From NCBI RefSeq assembly GCF_026343295.1, contig NZ_JAPELY010000003.1, positions 496,001-560,000 on the forward strand: a stretch of 64,000 nt of DNA, written 5' to 3'. The notes beneath the pieces are model-generated. The model had not been told where the DNA came from and made no database searches. It saw nothing but the letters and a program-made list of their open reading frames with translations. Source of the stretch: Streptomyces sp. NBC_00083 (lineage in GTDB: Bacteria > Actinomycetota > Actinomycetes > Streptomycetales > Streptomycetaceae). The position numbers and the translations under genes were made by a program. This document shows, one piece after another, positions 43,291 through 51,799 of this stretch; the first letter of the stretch is position 1; every line of letters begins with the position of its first letter.

Positions 43291-45276
43291 ATGTCTCATC
43301 TCCGCGCACCCGCAGCGCGGCCGGACCGCCGCGAGGGCGGACGGCACGGCCGGAGCACCACCCGGCCGCAGCAGGCCCACGTCGACGCCGGCCGCCACGA
43401 CCCGGCGCGCCGCGCACCACGCGCCCCCGGCCCGCACACCTCGCCCGAACCCCGCATACGACCCCATCTACTGCGCGCCGCCGTGCTGCCCGCCACCGTC
43501 GCGGTGCTCTGCGGCGCGGCCGCCGTCGCCTTCACCCTGCACTCCACCGGCAGGCACCCCTCGATGGGGCTCTGGGCGCTGCTCGCGGGCCTGGCCGTAC
43601 TGGCGCTCGCCGCGCTGGTCGCGGGCGGCATCAGCGCCGACCGGGCGGCCAAGAGCGTGCTCGGCCGCGCCAACGGGCTGCGCCGCGGCAGTGCGAGGTC
43701 GGCCGCCGACCTCCGTACGGTGGTCGAGGCGCTGCGCCGCGGTGAAGGCCCGCCCACGCGCTCCGCACCGGCCCAACTGCCCCCCGGCGCGGACGAGTTC
43801 GAGCTGCTCGCCCACGAGCTGACCCGCTCCCACGACGCGGCCGTGGTCGCCGTGGTGCAGGCGTCCCAGCTCTCCAGCAGCGTCGGCAACGAACAGAAGG
43901 TCGAGGTCTTCGTCAACCTCGCCCGCCGTCTTCAGTCCCTCGTGCACCGCGAGATCCAGCTCCTGGACGAGCTGGAGAACGAGGTCGAGGACCCCGAACT
44001 GCTCAAGGGGCTCTTCCACGTCGACCACCTGGCCACGCGCATCCGCCGGCACGCCGAGAACCTCGCCGTACTCGGCGGCGCCATCTCCCGGCGCCAGTGG
44101 TCCCACCCAGTCACCATGACCGAGGTGCTGCGCTCCTCGATCGCCGAGGTCGAGCAGTACCCGCGGGTCAAGCTGGTCCCGCCGATCGACGGGACGCTGC
44201 GCGGCCACGCCGTGGCCGACGTGATCCACCTGCTCGCCGAACTCGTCGAGAACGCCACGGTGTTCTCCGCACCGCACACCCAGGTCCTGCTCCGCGCGCA
44301 GTTCGTGACGGCGGGCCTCGCGGTGGAGGTGGAGGACCGCGGCCTCGGCATGCCCGTCACCGAGCAGAACAAGATGAACGCGCTGCTCTGCGACCCCGAC
44401 CAGGTCAATGTGGCCCATCTGCTCCAGGACGGCCGCATCGGCCTGTTCGTGGTCTCCGCCCTCGCCCGCAGGCACGGCATCGCGGTCCGGCTCGGGACCA
44501 ACATCTACGGCGGAGTGCAGGCCGTACTGGTGCTGCCGCAGGAGCTGTTGGGCGACGAGCCCGGCGACGGGGACCAGCAGGGCCGGCCGCAGGAACAGGG
44601 GCGGGCAGCGGAGCGGGAGGTGCGCACGGAGCGGGCGGACACCGGGCACGGCCTCACGCCCCCGCCGGCCCCCGACCCGGCGGCCCGCCTCGCCGAGCCG
44701 GCCGGACCCCTGCCGAGCGCCCTTCCGGCGCCGCTGCCCGAGCCGGCCCCCGCCCGCCCCGAACCCGTACACCTGGAGCCCGTACGCCCGGAGCCCATGC
44801 ACCCGGAGCCCGTGCACCAGGCGCCCTCCGCCGACCTGCTGCCCCCGCCCCGGCAGCCGCTCTCCGAGCCCACCACAGCCGGGCGCGGAAGCGGACCGCT
44901 GCCGGTGCGCGGCGCGCACGAGGAGCGGCCCAACCCGGCGTCCGCGTCACCCGGGGTCTACCACGGCACGGCAGCCGAGAGCCCCGAGCCCCGGCTGATC
45001 GTCGCGCCCAGATCCCAGAACGGCGCCGTCCGCGGCACCATGGGCCGCCCCGATCTGCCCAAGCGGCGCAGCCAGGAACACCTCGTACCGCAGCTGCGGG
45101 ACGCCCCCGCGCCGCGCCGGAACGACGAACACACCCTGCACGACCCGGGGTTGATGGCCGCCTTCCAGCGGGGCATCGGGCTCGCCGAGGCGCAGCAGAG
45201 CCACCCCGCACACCCGACCCACCAGTCACCCACGGCGTTCCCGTCGGAAACGGACGCCGAACACTCCAAGGAGTAG
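43291..45276 (+). CDS. cvnA: Conservon histidine-kinase-like sensor CvnA
   Basis: A 661-residue membrane protein with two spans (AVLPATVAVLCGAAAVAFTLH and LWALLAGLAVLALAALVAGGI), a linker, and a histidine-kinase-like ATPase domain (AELVENATVFS, then VEDRGLGM, then GRIGLFVVSALARRHG). A Pro/Glu/Arg-rich cytoplasmic tail of about 230 residues follows, with a repeat of EPV/PEP units. CvnA proteins pair with CvnB-D, which relay the signal through a small GTPase. ATG 43291 has GAGGA upstream; ATG 43264 would add 9 residues. Confidence 0.9.
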   Translation: MSHLRAPAARPDRREGGRHGRSTTRPQQAHVDAGRHDPARRAPRAPGPHTSPEPRIRPHLLRAAVLPATVAVLCGAAAVAFTLHSTGRHPSMGLWALLAGLAVLALAALVAGGISADRAAKSVLGRANGLRRGSARSAADLRTVVEALRRGEGPPTRSAPAQLPPGADEFELLAHELTRSHDAAVVAVVQASQLSSSVGNEQKVEVFVNLARRLQSLVHREIQLLDELENEVEDPELLKGLFHVDHLATRIRRHAENLAVLGGAISRRQWSHPVTMTEVLRSSIAEVEQYPRVKLVPPIDGTLRGHAVADVIHLLAELVENATVFSAPHTQVLLRAQFVTAGLAVEVEDRGLGMPVTEQNKMNALLCDPDQVNVAHLLQDGRIGLFVVSALARRHGIAVRLGTNIYGGVQAVLVLPQELLGDEPGDGDQQGRPQEQGRAAEREVRTERADTGHGLTPPPAPDPAARLAEPAGPLPSALPAPLPEPAPARPEPVHLEPVRPEPMHPEPVHQAPSADLLPPPRQPLSEPTTAGRGSGPLPVRGAHEERPNPASASPGVYHGTAAESPEPRLIVAPRSQNGAVRGTMGRPDLPKRRSQEHLVPQLRDAPAPRRNDEHTLHDPGLMAAFQRGIGLAEAQQSHPAHPTHQSPTAFPSETDAEHSKE

Positions 45277-45283
45277 ATGCACC

Positions 45284-45718
45284 ATGGCGAGCGATGCGCC
45301 GACCGGACACGTCTCGGACCTCGACTGGCTGCTGAGCGGACTGGTCCAGCGGGTTCCCTACACCCGCAATGCGGTTCTGCTCTCCTGCGACGGTCTGGTG
45401 AAATCCGTTCACGGCCTGGACCCCGACAGCGCCGACCACATGGCGGCCCTCGCCTCGGGCCTCTACTCGCTCGGCCGCAGCGCGGGGGCGCGCTTCGGCG
45501 ACGGGGGCGAGGTCAGGCAGGTGGTGGTGGAGCTCGACTCCACCCTCCTGTTCGTCTCCACGGCCGGCTCGGGCACCTGTCTCGCCGTGCTCGCCGGCCG
45601 GGAGACGGACGCGGCGGTCCTCGGCTACGAGATGGCGATGCTGGTCAAGAGCGTACGGCCCTACCTGGTGACGCCGGCCCGGCAGACCGCCGGAACACCG
45701 AGCGGTCCGAGGGGCTGA
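45284..45718 (+). CDS. cvnB: Roadblock/LC7-domain protein CvnB
   Basis: A 144-residue Roadblock/LC7 protein, the expected regulator of the CvnD GTPase. VSDLDWLLSGLVQRVPYTRNAVLLSCDGLVKSVHG is the family pattern, followed by the beta sheet VVVELDSTLLFVSTAGSGTCLAVLAG. It starts 7 bp after cvnA and ends next to cvnC. The tail is short and disordered. Proteins like MglB act as activators or scaffolds of Ras-like GTPases. Confidence 0.93.
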   Translation: MASDAPTGHVSDLDWLLSGLVQRVPYTRNAVLLSCDGLVKSVHGLDPDSADHMAALASGLYSLGRSAGARFGDGGEVRQVVVELDSTLLFVSTAGSGTCLAVLAGRETDAAVLGYEMAMLVKSVRPYLVTPARQTAGTPSGPRG

Positions 45719-45720
45719 CC

Positions 45721-46092
45721 GTGGGCTCCCCCCAGGACGGGCCGTGGCTCGACGACGCGGCCGGCCGCCTGATCCGCCCCTACACGGTGAGCAACGGCCG
45801 CACCAGGCCCACCGCGACGCTCGATCTGCTCTCCCAGGTCATGGCCACCGGCGCGCTTCCCCAGACCCATCTGGGCCCCGAGCATTCGCAGGCGCTCGGC
45901 CTGTGCAAGGGCCCCACGTCGGTGGCGGAGATCTCGGCCCATCTGCGGCTGCCGGCCGTCGTCACCAAAGTGCTCCTGTCCGATCTGGTGGACTGCGGGG
46001 CGGTGACCGCACGGGCACCCCGCTCCACCCATACGCCCACCGACCGATCTCTGCTGGAGGCAGTGCTCGATGGCCTACGACGACGGCTGTGA
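45721..46092 (+). CDS. cvnC: DUF742 protein CvnC
   Basis: A 123-residue DUF742 protein. It begins at GTG 45721 (GAGGGG upstream), reads WLDDAAGRLIRPYTVSNGRTRP and contains a winged-helix-like stretch (TSVAEISAHLRLPAVVTKVLLSDLVDCGAVT). In conservons this protein links the kinase-like sensor to the GTPase, by an unknown mechanism. The last 23 bp overlap cvnD, a usual arrangement. Confidence 0.92.
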   Translation: MGSPQDGPWLDDAAGRLIRPYTVSNGRTRPTATLDLLSQVMATGALPQTHLGPEHSQALGLCKGPTSVAEISAHLRLPAVVTKVLLSDLVDCGAVTARAPRSTHTPTDRSLLEAVLDGLRRRL

Positions 46093-46687
46093 CACCCGCC
46101 CCGCCCAGGAGGCCGTGGACCTCTTCCCGACTGCGCTGAAGATTCTCGTCGCGGGCGGGTTCGGGGTCGGCAAGACGACCTTCGTCGGAGCGGTCAGCGA
46201 GATCGAACCGCTCTCCACGGAAGAGCTCCTCACCACGGTCAGCGTGGCGCACGACAGCCTCGAAGGGGTCGAGTCCAAGACCACCACCACGGTCGCCATG
46301 GACTTCGGCCGCATCACCCTCGACGACCGCCATGTGCTCTACCTCTTCGGCACGCCCGGACAGGAGCGCTTCTGGTTCATGTGGGACGAGCTGTCCGAGG
46401 GCGCCCTCGGCGCGGTGATCCTCGCCGACACCCGCAGACTCGACGCATGCTTCGCCGCCGTCGACTTCTTCGAGCGGCGGGGCATCCAATTCCTCGTCGC
46501 GGTCAACGAGTTCGACGGTTCGTACCGCTACGACCCGGAGGAGGTGCGGGCCGCCATAGACCTCAAGCCGGAGGTCCCCGTCGTGCTGTGCGACGCCCGC
46601 ATCGGCAGCTCCGGCGTCCGGACGCTGGTCACCCTGGTCCAGCATCTGCTCGCCACCGTCCCGGCAGCCACCAGCCATGGAGCCTGA
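46070..46687 (+). CDS. cvnD: Ras-like GTPase CvnD
   Basis: A 205-residue small GTPase. P-loop GGFGVGKTT is at residues 29-37, G2 contains a Thr-rich stretch (SKTTTTVAMDFG), G3 is FGTPGQERF (Gln in place, as in active Ras-like GTPases), and the G4 base-specificity motif is NEFD instead of NKxD. It is the output switch of the conservon. The start overlaps cvnC. It acts at the membrane with CvnA. Confidence 0.94.
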   Translation: MAYDDGCDTRPAQEAVDLFPTALKILVAGGFGVGKTTFVGAVSEIEPLSTEELLTTVSVAHDSLEGVESKTTTTVAMDFGRITLDDRHVLYLFGTPGQERFWFMWDELSEGALGAVILADTRRLDACFAAVDFFERRGIQFLVAVNEFDGSYRYDPEEVRAAIDLKPEVPVVLCDARIGSSGVRTLVTLVQHLLATVPAATSHGA

Positions 46688-46689
46688 CT

Positions 46690-47262
46690 ATGACGTACGA
46701 CCCGACCGGACACCTCCTGCTCACCCCCGTCGACCGGGAGGCGCCGGTCCGTGTGCAGCGGCTGCGGCAGCTGGGCATGGGGCGACTGCCCGACCCCGCC
46801 TTCGACGCGTTCGCGAGCAAGCTCGCCGAGGTGACCGGCGCCCCCTTCTCGATGGTCAACTTCATCGATGAGAACCAGCAGTTCTTCGCCGGCCTGCACA
46901 CCCCGAACGGCGCCCACACGGGCGCGGACCTGGGCGCCGCGGTGGCCGGGACGGGCGGCGTCAGCCGGATCATGGCGCGCGACCACGGGTACTGCCCCCA
47001 CGTCGTGGTGCGGCGCAAGGCCCTGGTCCTGGAGGACGTGTGCGACTACCCCAGGTTCGCGGGCAACCCGGTGGTGGACGAGATCGGGATCCGCTCCTAT
47101 CTCGGGGCGCCGCTCATCGACCGTACGGGCATCGCCCTCGGCACCATCTGCGTGGTCGACACCGAACCCCGGCCGTGGGGCAGGGCCGGCCTGGAGACGA
47201 TCAAGTCGATGGCGGCCGAGCTGATCGAGCAGATCCACCGGCGCGAGGACGGCCGCATCTGA
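46690..47262 (+). CDS. GAF-domain protein, fifth gene of the conservon
   Basis: A 190-residue protein made of a GAF domain. It opens VQRLRQLGMGRLPDPAFDAFASKLAEVTGAPFSMVNFIDENQQFFAGLHTP and ends YLGAPLIDRTGIALGTICVVDTEPRPWG, the typical GAF pattern. A single Cys (GYCPHVV) may contact a ligand or heme, as in other phytochrome-like GAF proteins. It starts 2 bp after cvnD, so it is part of the operon. In many conservons the fifth gene is a cytochrome P450; here a sensor occupies it. Confidence 0.87.
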   Translation: MTYDPTGHLLLTPVDREAPVRVQRLRQLGMGRLPDPAFDAFASKLAEVTGAPFSMVNFIDENQQFFAGLHTPNGAHTGADLGAAVAGTGGVSRIMARDHGYCPHVVVRRKALVLEDVCDYPRFAGNPVVDEIGIRSYLGAPLIDRTGIALGTICVVDTEPRPWGRAGLETIKSMAAELIEQIHRREDGRI

Positions 47263-47273
47263 GCCGTCCTCGC
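47243..47273 (+). terminator. Terminator overlapping the GAF gene stop
   Basis: 11-bp stem (GCGAGGACGGC 47243-47253 with GCCGTCCTCGC 47263-47273), 9-nt loop that contains the stop codon. It separates the conservon from the convergent acyl-CoA dehydrogenase. Confidence 0.8.
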
Positions 47274-47286
47274 GGGACACCGGCGG

Positions 47287-48492
47287 TCAGTGGACCGTGG
47301 CCAGCTCCTCCGTGCGCACCACGTCGGAGAGCTTCTGCGACCACTGGCCCTTCGCCGTGCCGAGCGCCACCTCGGCCAGTCTCAGCAGCTGGATGTCCGA
47401 CGTGCCGGCCGGGGCGAAGATGTGGTGGGCGTCGCGCAGATACCGCTCGATGGGCCGGTCGGTGAAGAGCCCGGCCGCCGCGTGGATCTCCATGGCGTTG
47501 CGCGCCGAGTCCAGGGCCGACTCCACGTTGACGACCTTGGCGTTCATCAGCTCCGCGTCGCAGGGCAGCCCCTGGTCGAGCAGTTCGACCGCGTGATAGG
47601 CGAGCAGCCGAGCCGTCATCACCCGGGACTGCAACTGCCCCAACTTGATTTTGATGTTGGGCAGTTCGTGCAGCGGCTTGCCGTAGCGGACGCGTTCACG
47701 GCAGAACTTCGTGGTCTCCTCCAGGATCGCCTGGTGGATGCCGAGCGATACGGCGGTGAGGTTGGCCCGTCCGTACAGCACGCTGGAGGAGTACGCGACG
47801 GCGAGCCCGTCGCCCTCCTCGCCCAGCCGATGGGACGCCGGAACCCGGCAGTTGTCGAAGCGGACCTCACCGAAACTGAACCCGTGCAGCCCCATCGACT
47901 CGCGGTGCTCGCCCAGGGAGAAGCCGGGCCGGTCGGCTTCGACCAGGAAGGCCGAGAGCCCCTTGGAGCCCGGCGCGGTGCGCAGGATCACCCCATGGAG
48001 ATCGCCCACATGGCTGTTGCCCACATATATCTTCCGGCCATTGAGGACGTAGTCGTCACCGTCCCGCACCGCGCTCGCGGCCATGCCCAGCACATGGCCG
48101 CCCGACTCGGGTTCGGTGACCGCGATCGTCGGCAGGCACGCTCCCGCCGCGACGGCCGGCAGCCACCGCGTGCGCTGTTCCTCACTGCCGAAGTGGAGGA
48201 TCTTGGCGACGCCGAGCTGCGAGGCCTGCACCATGGCGCCCATCGCGCCGCTGACCCGTGACAGCTCCTCGATGATGATGGTCTTGCCGAGGTGCCCGAC
48301 CCCCATGCCGCCGTACGCGGGGCTCACCGTCGCCCCTATCCATCCCTGGCGTGCGATGAGCCGGGACAGCTCGTGCTGAACGGTGCGGGCCGACTCCATC
48401 TCGGCTATCCGCGGCCGTACCTCGCGTTCCGCGAAGTGCCTGACATCTTCCCTGAGTTGCTGGTGCAGCCGGCTGGTGAAGTATCCGTACAT
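47287..48492 (-). CDS. Acyl-CoA dehydrogenase family protein
   Basis: A 401-residue FAD enzyme. TIAVTEPESGGHVLGMAASAV, GRKIYVGNSHVGDLHGVI and the C-terminal ERYLRDAHHIFAPAGTSDIQLLRLAEVALG are acyl-CoA dehydrogenase signatures. The catalytic Glu usually at helix I is not obvious, because IERYLRDAHHI has Arg-Asp at that place; some secondary-metabolism members have such changes. It oxidises acyl-CoA or a carrier-bound acyl group. ATG 48492 is used. No neighbouring beta-oxidation or polyketide genes are seen. Confidence 0.88.
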   Translation of the reverse strand: MYGYFTSRLHQQLREDVRHFAEREVRPRIAEMESARTVQHELSRLIARQGWIGATVSPAYGGMGVGHLGKTIIIEELSRVSGAMGAMVQASQLGVAKILHFGSEEQRTRWLPAVAAGACLPTIAVTEPESGGHVLGMAASAVRDGDDYVLNGRKIYVGNSHVGDLHGVILRTAPGSKGLSAFLVEADRPGFSLGEHRESMGLHGFSFGEVRFDNCRVPASHRLGEEGDGLAVAYSSSVLYGRANLTAVSLGIHQAILEETTKFCRERVRYGKPLHELPNIKIKLGQLQSRVMTARLLAYHAVELLDQGLPCDAELMNAKVVNVESALDSARNAMEIHAAAGLFTDRPIERYLRDAHHIFAPAGTSDIQLLRLAEVALGTAKGQWSQKLSDVVRTEELATVH

Positions 48493-48599
48493 CCGCGAGC
48501 CCTCCTCCGCGAATCGCCTGCCGCGGGGGTGGCCCCGGCAGGTGGTGCATCGGCAGTGGTCCCGTCCCGAAGGGGCCGGCCTCCTTACTGTGGTGGATC

Positions 48600-48628
48600 A
48601 CTGTCGGTTCCTACTCATTCATCGTCAA
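48600..48628 (-). promoter_or_regulatory. Candidate promoter for the acyl-CoA dehydrogenase gene
   Basis: Minus-strand -35 TTGACG (48623-48628) and -10 GACAGT (48600-48605) with a 17-bp spacer, about 108 bp upstream of the ATG. Only four of six -10 positions match, so this is a moderate call. Confidence 0.4.
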
Positions 48629-48730
48629 CCTTGGCCAGATCCAAGCGAGTTGGCGTTGTAAAGACGATGCGTTGTGTGCGACTCGGCCCCGCCCGGTCCC
48701 AGTCGATTGCATCCCCTTCACACAAGTTTC

Positions 48731-48770
48731 TGCCACATGCCCACGGCAAAGGTTTCGTGGGCATGTGGCA
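48731..48770. repeat. Perfect 15-bp inverted repeat with 10-nt loop
   Basis: Left arm 48731-48745 begins TGCCACATG; right arm 48756-48770 ends CATGTGGCA; the loop is GCAAAGGTTT. It lies in the 1.1 kb gap between the divergent acyl-CoA dehydrogenase and Gfo/Idh genes, and is not adjacent to any annotated gene end. It could terminate an unannotated transcript, fold a small RNA, or bind a protein. Confidence 0.7.
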
Positions 48771-49603
48771 CTGAGGGACAGGAAGCGGAATCGAATGGGC
48801 ACGGTCGTGACATCTGGGGACAACTGCAGAACCGATTCAGCTTCGAGCGTGCCGAAAGCGGACTCTCCTTCACGCGTGTGGGTGAACGGCGGGGCCCCGC
48901 GCGACGGGCTCATCCGCCGTCGCCGCGCCGCGGGGGTGGCGGGGGGTGGCGGAGCGGGGCGCCCGGCCGGGGTGGCCAACCGAACGCCGGTGCCCCGTGC
49001 ACCTGGTCGCCGGGGCGGTCCGGCTGCCCGTCCGGCCCCGCTGACCTGGTGATCTTCACAGCGAGCAGGGCCGGGGGCGGGGCGGTCCGGGGGAGGCACA
49101 GCGGGCGTGCGACCGGGGCGCGAGGGGTGGCGCGGCGTGGCGACGGGCCGGCACGGGCCCCGCGCGCCGGTGCGGTCCCACGGCTGTGAACTGCGGCTCC
49201 CTCCGTCCCTAAGGGGAATCGGCGCCGCCCGGGACGGGCTGTGGGACCCTTGCCGTGTTCTTTCGCCTGCGGCCGGGGAGGGCGCATCGGGGTGAGCACC
49301 GGCGCGAAGGGAGCACGAGGGTGGCAGGGAGCGCGCGACGGAGTGCGCGATGCGGAATCGGACGCCTCCCTGGTGGGGGCCGCTCGGCGGCGGCGAACCC
49401 CGGCCGGTGAACGCCCGTATCAGGACAGACGCCGCGAGGGTGCGAGAGCGGCCGACCGGGCGGACCTCGCCTGCGCAGCGGCCGGAGCGGTCGCCGGTGT
49501 GTGCGGAAATGGTGAGCGATCCGGCCATCGGGCGGCCCGTTCCGACCGCCTCGACGCACCAGCGGTCCCTGCCGCAACACAGCCCGAAGACAAGGAAGTT
49601 GAC
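48771..49603. other. 833-bp gap without a supported gene
   Basis: No gene can be supported here. One short frame, 48795-49052 on the plus strand (85 codons, beginning MGTVVTSGDNC and ending in Gly/Arg/Pro-rich sequence), has GGAAG 8-10 nt upstream but no recognisable domain and poor composition. Frames on the other strand are of similar low quality. The region may carry a long 5' leader for the Gfo/Idh gene. Confidence 0.5.
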
Positions 49604-50800
49604 ATGAACGACCTCCGTATCGGTGTCATCGGATACGGCTTGCGCGGCAGCATCGCGCGCACCGCGCACCGCCCGGGGCACGGTTCCGTCGTCGCGGCCG
49701 TGGCCGACCCCGACCCCCGGGCGCGCGACGCGGCCGTCACCGCGTTCCCCGGCGCGCGGACCACCGCCGGCCACCGCGAGGTGATCGACGCCCCCGACAT
49801 CGACGCCCTGCTCGTCCTCACCCCCGACCACACCCACGCCGACCTCGCCTGCGCCGCCCTGCGCGCGGGAAAGCCGGTCTTCGTCGAGAAGCCCCTCGAC
49901 ATCACGGTCGAGCGCTGCGACGAGATCCTGCGCACGGCACGCTCCACCGGCACCCGGCTCTACGTGGGCCACAACATGCGGCACATGCCCGTCGTACGGA
50001 TCATGCGCGACCTCGTCCGCCGCGGCGCCGTCGGCACGGTCAAGACGGTCTGGGTGCGGCACTTCGTGGGGTACGGAGGCGACTGGTACTTCAAGGACTG
50101 GCACGCCGAGCGCCAGTACACCACCGGCCTCCTGCTCCAGAAGGCGGCGCACGACATCGACGTGGTGCACTGGCTGTCCGGCGGCTATGTGCGCGAGGTC
50201 CAGGCCATGGGCGATCTGATGGTGTACGGCGACAACCCGCACCGCCGCGCCCCGGGCGAGCCGAAGGCCGAGGACTGGTACACGAAGGACGGCCACTGGC
50301 CTCCGCACACCCAGCGCGCGCTCAACCCGGTGATCGACATCGAGGATGTGTCGCTGCTCCATATGCGACTGGACAACGGTGTGCTCGCCTCCTATCAGCA
50401 GTGCCACTTCACCCCCGACTACTGGCGCAACTACACGGTCATCGGTGACGCCGGCCGACTGGAGAACTTCGGGGACGGTCCGGGCGGCGAGGTGAAGGTC
50501 TGGAACGCCCGGCGCTCCGGATACCGGGCCGAGCCCGACGAGACGTACGCGATACCGGGGGAGGAGGACGACGAGGGGCACGCCGGGGCGGACCCGCTGA
50601 TCATGGACGAGTTCCTGCGCTTCGCGCGCGACGGCGGCGTCACCGACACCTCGCCCGTCGCGGCCCGGATGGCGGTGGCGGCAGGCTACGAGGCCACGGC
50701 CTCCCTGCGCACCGGCAGCGCCCCCCGCCGGATCCCCGGCCTCGACCCGGAGCTCGCGGCGTACTTCGAGCGGGGCCAGCGGGAGGCCCCGGCGGGCTGA
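49604..50800 (+). CDS. Gfo/Idh/MocA family oxidoreductase
   Basis: A 398-residue NAD(P)-dependent sugar/inositol dehydrogenase-like protein. The N-terminal fold is RIGVIGYGLRGSIA, the EKP motif is FVEKPLDIT, and HDIDVVHWLSGG holds the catalytic Asp/His. It probably oxidises a sugar or cyclitol. The long C-terminal half has an insertion (KAEDWYTKDGHWPPHTQRALNPV). ATG 49604 has AAGGAAGTTGAC upstream; an open frame to 49241 precedes it without homology. No transporter is next to it, so its substrate is not indicated. Confidence 0.88.
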   Translation: MNDLRIGVIGYGLRGSIARTAHRPGHGSVVAAVADPDPRARDAAVTAFPGARTTAGHREVIDAPDIDALLVLTPDHTHADLACAALRAGKPVFVEKPLDITVERCDEILRTARSTGTRLYVGHNMRHMPVVRIMRDLVRRGAVGTVKTVWVRHFVGYGGDWYFKDWHAERQYTTGLLLQKAAHDIDVVHWLSGGYVREVQAMGDLMVYGDNPHRRAPGEPKAEDWYTKDGHWPPHTQRALNPVIDIEDVSLLHMRLDNGVLASYQQCHFTPDYWRNYTVIGDAGRLENFGDGPGGEVKVWNARRSGYRAEPDETYAIPGEEDDEGHAGADPLIMDEFLRFARDGGVTDTSPVAARMAVAAGYEATASLRTGSAPRRIPGLDPELAAYFERGQREAPAG

Positions 50801-50886
50801 GACAAAGGGGTTCGTGACCACCCCGTCAAGTGCGGTATTGTTTCCCTGCACGAACGGCCGGGGGAAACCCCAGGTCAGACGGGCAT

Positions 50887-50960
<74 letters not shown>

Positions 50961-50975
50961 CTCGAAAGAGTCGCA

Positions 50976-51018
50976 GATCAGGGCCGGTATCGGAGAAATC
51001 CGACACCGGCCCTTGATC
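50976..51018 (+). terminator. Terminator after tRNA-Pro
   Basis: Hairpin with left arm 50976-50994 and right arm 50999-51018, tip GAAA. One bulged A and one mismatch interrupt about 18 pairs. It is followed by GTTTTC, a short U-tract that is rare in this window. Confidence 0.88.
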
Positions 51019-51218
51019 GTTTTCGGCCTCCGTGAGCCGGGCCGGCGCGGGAGTCACGGGCCGAGGGCCCCCGCCGAACCCGCATGGCGCATGCAGGAGC
51101 GATTCTTCACTGCTCCCTTCGGGGAACCCGGGTGGTGGCCGCCGGCGGGAGCGGGGAGGGTGGGGAGGCTTGGGCGGAATTGTCCCCTGCGGGCACATCT
51201 CTGTGCCAAGGAGTCCCC

Positions 51219-51548
51219 ATGCGTCTTCACCACACCCCCGGCGCTGCCGCCGGCGCGTTCATGCTGGCCCTCGCCCTGCCGAGCTCCGCCCAGGCGGCGG
51301 CGCACGGCGAACTTCTCTACACGACCCAGGCGGGCGCCCCGGGCGGCATTCACGACCCGGAGAGCGGGCAGTGCCTCGATCTGCCCGGGACCACTGGCGC
51401 CGCCCCCGCACAGGCGCCCAAGAACCACACCAACGCCACCGCGACGGTCTTCCTCGACGCCGACTGTGCCGGGGACACGTACTACGTCCTGCAGCCCAGC
51501 CAGCAGCGCGGCACGGACGTCAAGTTCCGTTCCGTCGTCTTCTCCTAG
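51219..51548 (+). CDS. Small secreted protein of unknown function
   Basis: A 109-residue preprotein. The signal peptide is about 30 residues (MRLHHTPGAAAGAFMLALAL then SSAQAAA). The mature part of about 79 residues has two Cys, in SGQCLDLPG and DADCAGDTYYVL, likely one disulfide, and ends VKFRSVVFS. The C-terminal pattern (TVFLDADCAGDTYYVLQPSQQ) resembles small Streptomyces secreted beta-gamma-crystallin-like or inhibitor proteins; I cannot place it. ATG 51219 has CAAGGAG behind it. A strong terminator follows 5 bp after the stop. Confidence 0.75.
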   Translation: MRLHHTPGAAAGAFMLALALPSSAQAAAHGELLYTTQAGAPGGIHDPESGQCLDLPGTTGAAPAQAPKNHTNATATVFLDADCAGDTYYVLQPSQQRGTDVKFRSVVFS

Positions 51549-51553
51549 TACGA

Positions 51554-51595
51554 CTTCGCCTGGTGCGGCCCCGCGCGGGGCCGCACCAGGCGAAG
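51554..51595 (+). terminator. Terminator after the secreted protein
   Basis: 19-bp perfect stem (51554-51572 with 51577-51595) and a GCGC loop, directly after the stop codon. Confidence 0.9.
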
Positions 51596-51799
51596 GGGGA
51601 GCGGGCGGCGCGTCCCACGGGGCTTCCGGCGGCCCGACCGGTTGACCTCCGCGGTCGGGGGCACACTCGACGTGCACACGGGACCGGCCGCCCCCACGGC
51701 GTACGGCGCTCCGTGACCGTCGTGGTCGTCCGACCGGCTGACCGTTTGGCAGGCAACCCGCCGTCCCGCATGGCGCGTTCGGCCCCGAAGGAGGGCATC

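Noticed and set aside
48795..49052. 85-codon ORF with a possible ribosome binding site
   Set aside because: Gly/Arg/Pro-rich composition, no recognisable domain, no coupling to a neighbour; kept only as a possibility in the gap entry.
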